A DNA stretch of 7,162 bases. It comes from Leucobacter sp. Lineage in GTDB: Bacteria; Actinomycetota; Actinomycetes; Actinomycetales; Microbacteriaceae. This document shows positions 6,244-7,162 of this stretch, one piece after another. The notes beneath the pieces are model-generated. The model saw nothing but the letters and a program-made list of their open reading frames with translations, was not told the DNA's origin and made no database searches. Location of the stretch: positions 1 through 7,162 of the forward strand of contig JAPSIU010000141.1 in assembly GCA_031178565.1 (NCBI GenBank), in the 5' to 3' direction. The first letter of the stretch is position 1. Each line of letters opens with the position of its first letter. Position numbers and translations under genes: made by a program.

Positions 6244-7162
6244 TCATACGTTCGTATGTTCGGGGCCCGACGCGGGCTCGAGCTCCCCGCTCGCGACCGC
6301 CGCTCGAATCGCGAACCAGCACTCGGCCGCGTCCTCCATCGAGGTGAGGTCGCGTCCGGTCACGGTCTCGATCCGCGCGATGCGCGCCACGAGGGTCTGC
6401 CGGTGGACGAAGAGACGTTCGGCCGCGCGCACCCAGCTGCGATTCTCCTCGAGGAATACGCGCAGCGTGTGTACGAGCGGCGTGCCGCGCTGCCGATCGT
6501 AGGCCTGGAGCGGACCGAGCACCTGTCGCGCGATGGCGCGGAGCTGATCGGGCTCGCTCGGGAGGAACAGCGACGGCGATCCCTCCGCATCGAAGCGAGC
6601 GACGCCGCCCCCGCGCCCGGTTCTCGCGAGGGCGATCTGCGACTGACGGGCCGCCGCCGTGAAACCGTCGAGGTCCGTGAACGCCCCGCTGCTGCCGATC
6701 CGGCCGGCACCCTCGGCACCCGCGATCCCGTGGGCGAGCCGGGTGAGGATGTCGTCCACCCGCTCGTCGTCGCCCGTGAGCAGCAGGAGGTGGCCGTCCT
6801 TGATCGTGGCCAGCGCCGGAACCCTCGCGGAGGCGAAGGCGGCCTGGGCGGCGTCGAGCGCGGAGCGGGGGTTCTCGGATCGGCAGCTGCTCAGCAGGTA
6901 GGGCGGGGCGACGTGGTGCGCGGCGACGAGGCGCTCCGCCAGCCCGGTAGGCACGGTGCCGTCGGCGAGGTTGCCGAGCAGGATCGAACCGTGCATCCAG
7001 TCGCTGCGGCGGGAGGCGTCGCCGATCGAGAGCGCGCTGCTCACGATGCCGGCCGCGTGCTGCAGCAGGGAGTAGTCGACTCGGGCGTCCTGCGCGAACA
7101 CGAAGCGGAGCTCGGGTTTGCCGAGCGCGAGCAGGGGCGTCGCGAAGCTCTGCTGCGAGATC
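6244..7162 (-). CDS. PucR/CdaR-family transcriptional regulator (5' end cut off)
   Basis: The frame is open from the right edge to TGA at 6246-6244, giving 305 residues. The N-terminal part lies outside the window. GTG at 7101-7099 is an internal Val, since the 20 codons before it read as a normal continuation (KPELRFVFAQD). The middle region (about bases 6580-6900) resembles the CdaR GGDEF-like domain, ending in a typical ARTGRGGGVARFD. The C-terminus is the PucR helix-turn-helix: HTLRVFLEENRSWVRAAERL followed by FVHRQTLVARIARIETVTG (about 6346-6471). In this family the HTH is C-terminal and the upstream part senses a small molecule, often a purine, amine, sugar acid or amino acid derivative. 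It lies directly upstream of the amine oxidase in the same orientation with a separate promoter between them, so local regulation of that gene is likely but inferred. The last codons form a perfect inverted repeat at 6245-6258. Full length is probably about 400-550 residues. Confidence 0.9.
   Translation of the reverse strand, partial: ISQQSFATPLLALGKPELRFVFAQDARVDYSLLQHAAGIVSSALSIGDASRRSDWMHGSILLGNLADGTVPTGLAERLVAAHHVAPPYLLSSCRSENPRSALDAAQAAFASARVPALATIKDGHLLLLTGDDERVDDILTRLAHGIAGAEGAGRIGSSGAFTDLDGFTAAARQSQIALARTGRGGGVARFDAEGSPSLFLPSEPDQLRAIARQVLGPLQAYDRQRGTPLVHTLRVFLEENRSWVRAAERLFVHRQTLVARIARIETVTGRDLTSMEDAAECWFAIRAAVASGELEPASGPEHTNV
6245..6258. promoter_or_regulatory. 14-bp inverted repeat, candidate operator upstream of the amine oxidase promoter
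   Basis: CATACG-TT-CGTATG is a perfect 6-bp inverted repeat with a 2-bp centre. It is unusually AT-rich for this window. It overlaps the last four sense codons and first stop bases of the regulator gene, and its centre is about 75 bp upstream of the predicted oxidase start site. That position suits an activator site. No transcription factor motif is assigned; the role is inference. Confidence 0.4.

Noticed and set aside
7099..7101. GTG as a start codon for the PucR-type regulator
   Set aside because: The frame stays open to the window edge with family-like sequence before this codon, so the codon is an internal Val and the gene is truncated by the window.

Overview
The window is a very GC-rich stretch (about 70% by eye) packed with genes, with GTG as well as ATG starts, stop/start overlaps and short intergenic gaps. 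The AccA3-type acyl-CoA carboxylase alpha subunit, the PmmB/PGM2-like phospho-sugar mutase and the stand-alone ADP-dependent NAD(P)H-hydrate dehydratase together point to an actinobacterium, most likely a member of the Micrococcales such as the Microbacteriaceae. The genus cannot be fixed from this sequence. I see no tRNA, rRNA, CRISPR array, insertion sequence, phage gene or attachment site.

Layout. Bases 2-1651 (+) hold the 3' nine-tenths of a biotin carboxylase/BCCP fusion (acyl-CoA carboxylase alpha chain) that enters from the left edge. It converges, across 16 bp, on a two-gene minus-strand operon. In that operon a phospho-sugar mutase (2684-4549) is followed, with a GTGA stop/start overlap, by nnrD (1668-2687). 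A hairpin containing the carboxylase stop codon and ending at the edge of the nnrD stop is a plausible terminator. Upstream of the mutase a divergent 148-bp spacer leads to a 39-residue, six-cysteine small protein (4698-4817, +). Its stop codon overlaps that of the next minus-strand gene, a flavin-dependent amine oxidase (4814-6148). Upstream of the oxidase is a 95-bp spacer with a good -35/-10 pair, then the C-terminal 305 residues of a PucR/CdaR-family regulator (6244 to the right edge, -), which is cut by the window.

How the genes work together. The left half is core metabolism: malonyl/propionyl-CoA supply, interconversion of sugar phosphates, and repair of hydrated NAD(P)H. The right half looks like a small regulated catabolic module. 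A PucR-type regulator sits directly upstream of an amine oxidase in the same orientation, and a 14-bp AT-richer inverted repeat lies about 75 bp upstream of the predicted oxidase start site. This suggests substrate-responsive control of amine oxidation, but the amine is not identifiable here.

Novelty. I do not see a clear new multi-gene system. The items most worth a second look are the Cys-rich microprotein, the possible operator ahead of the amine oxidase, and the low-complexity insertion in NnrD.
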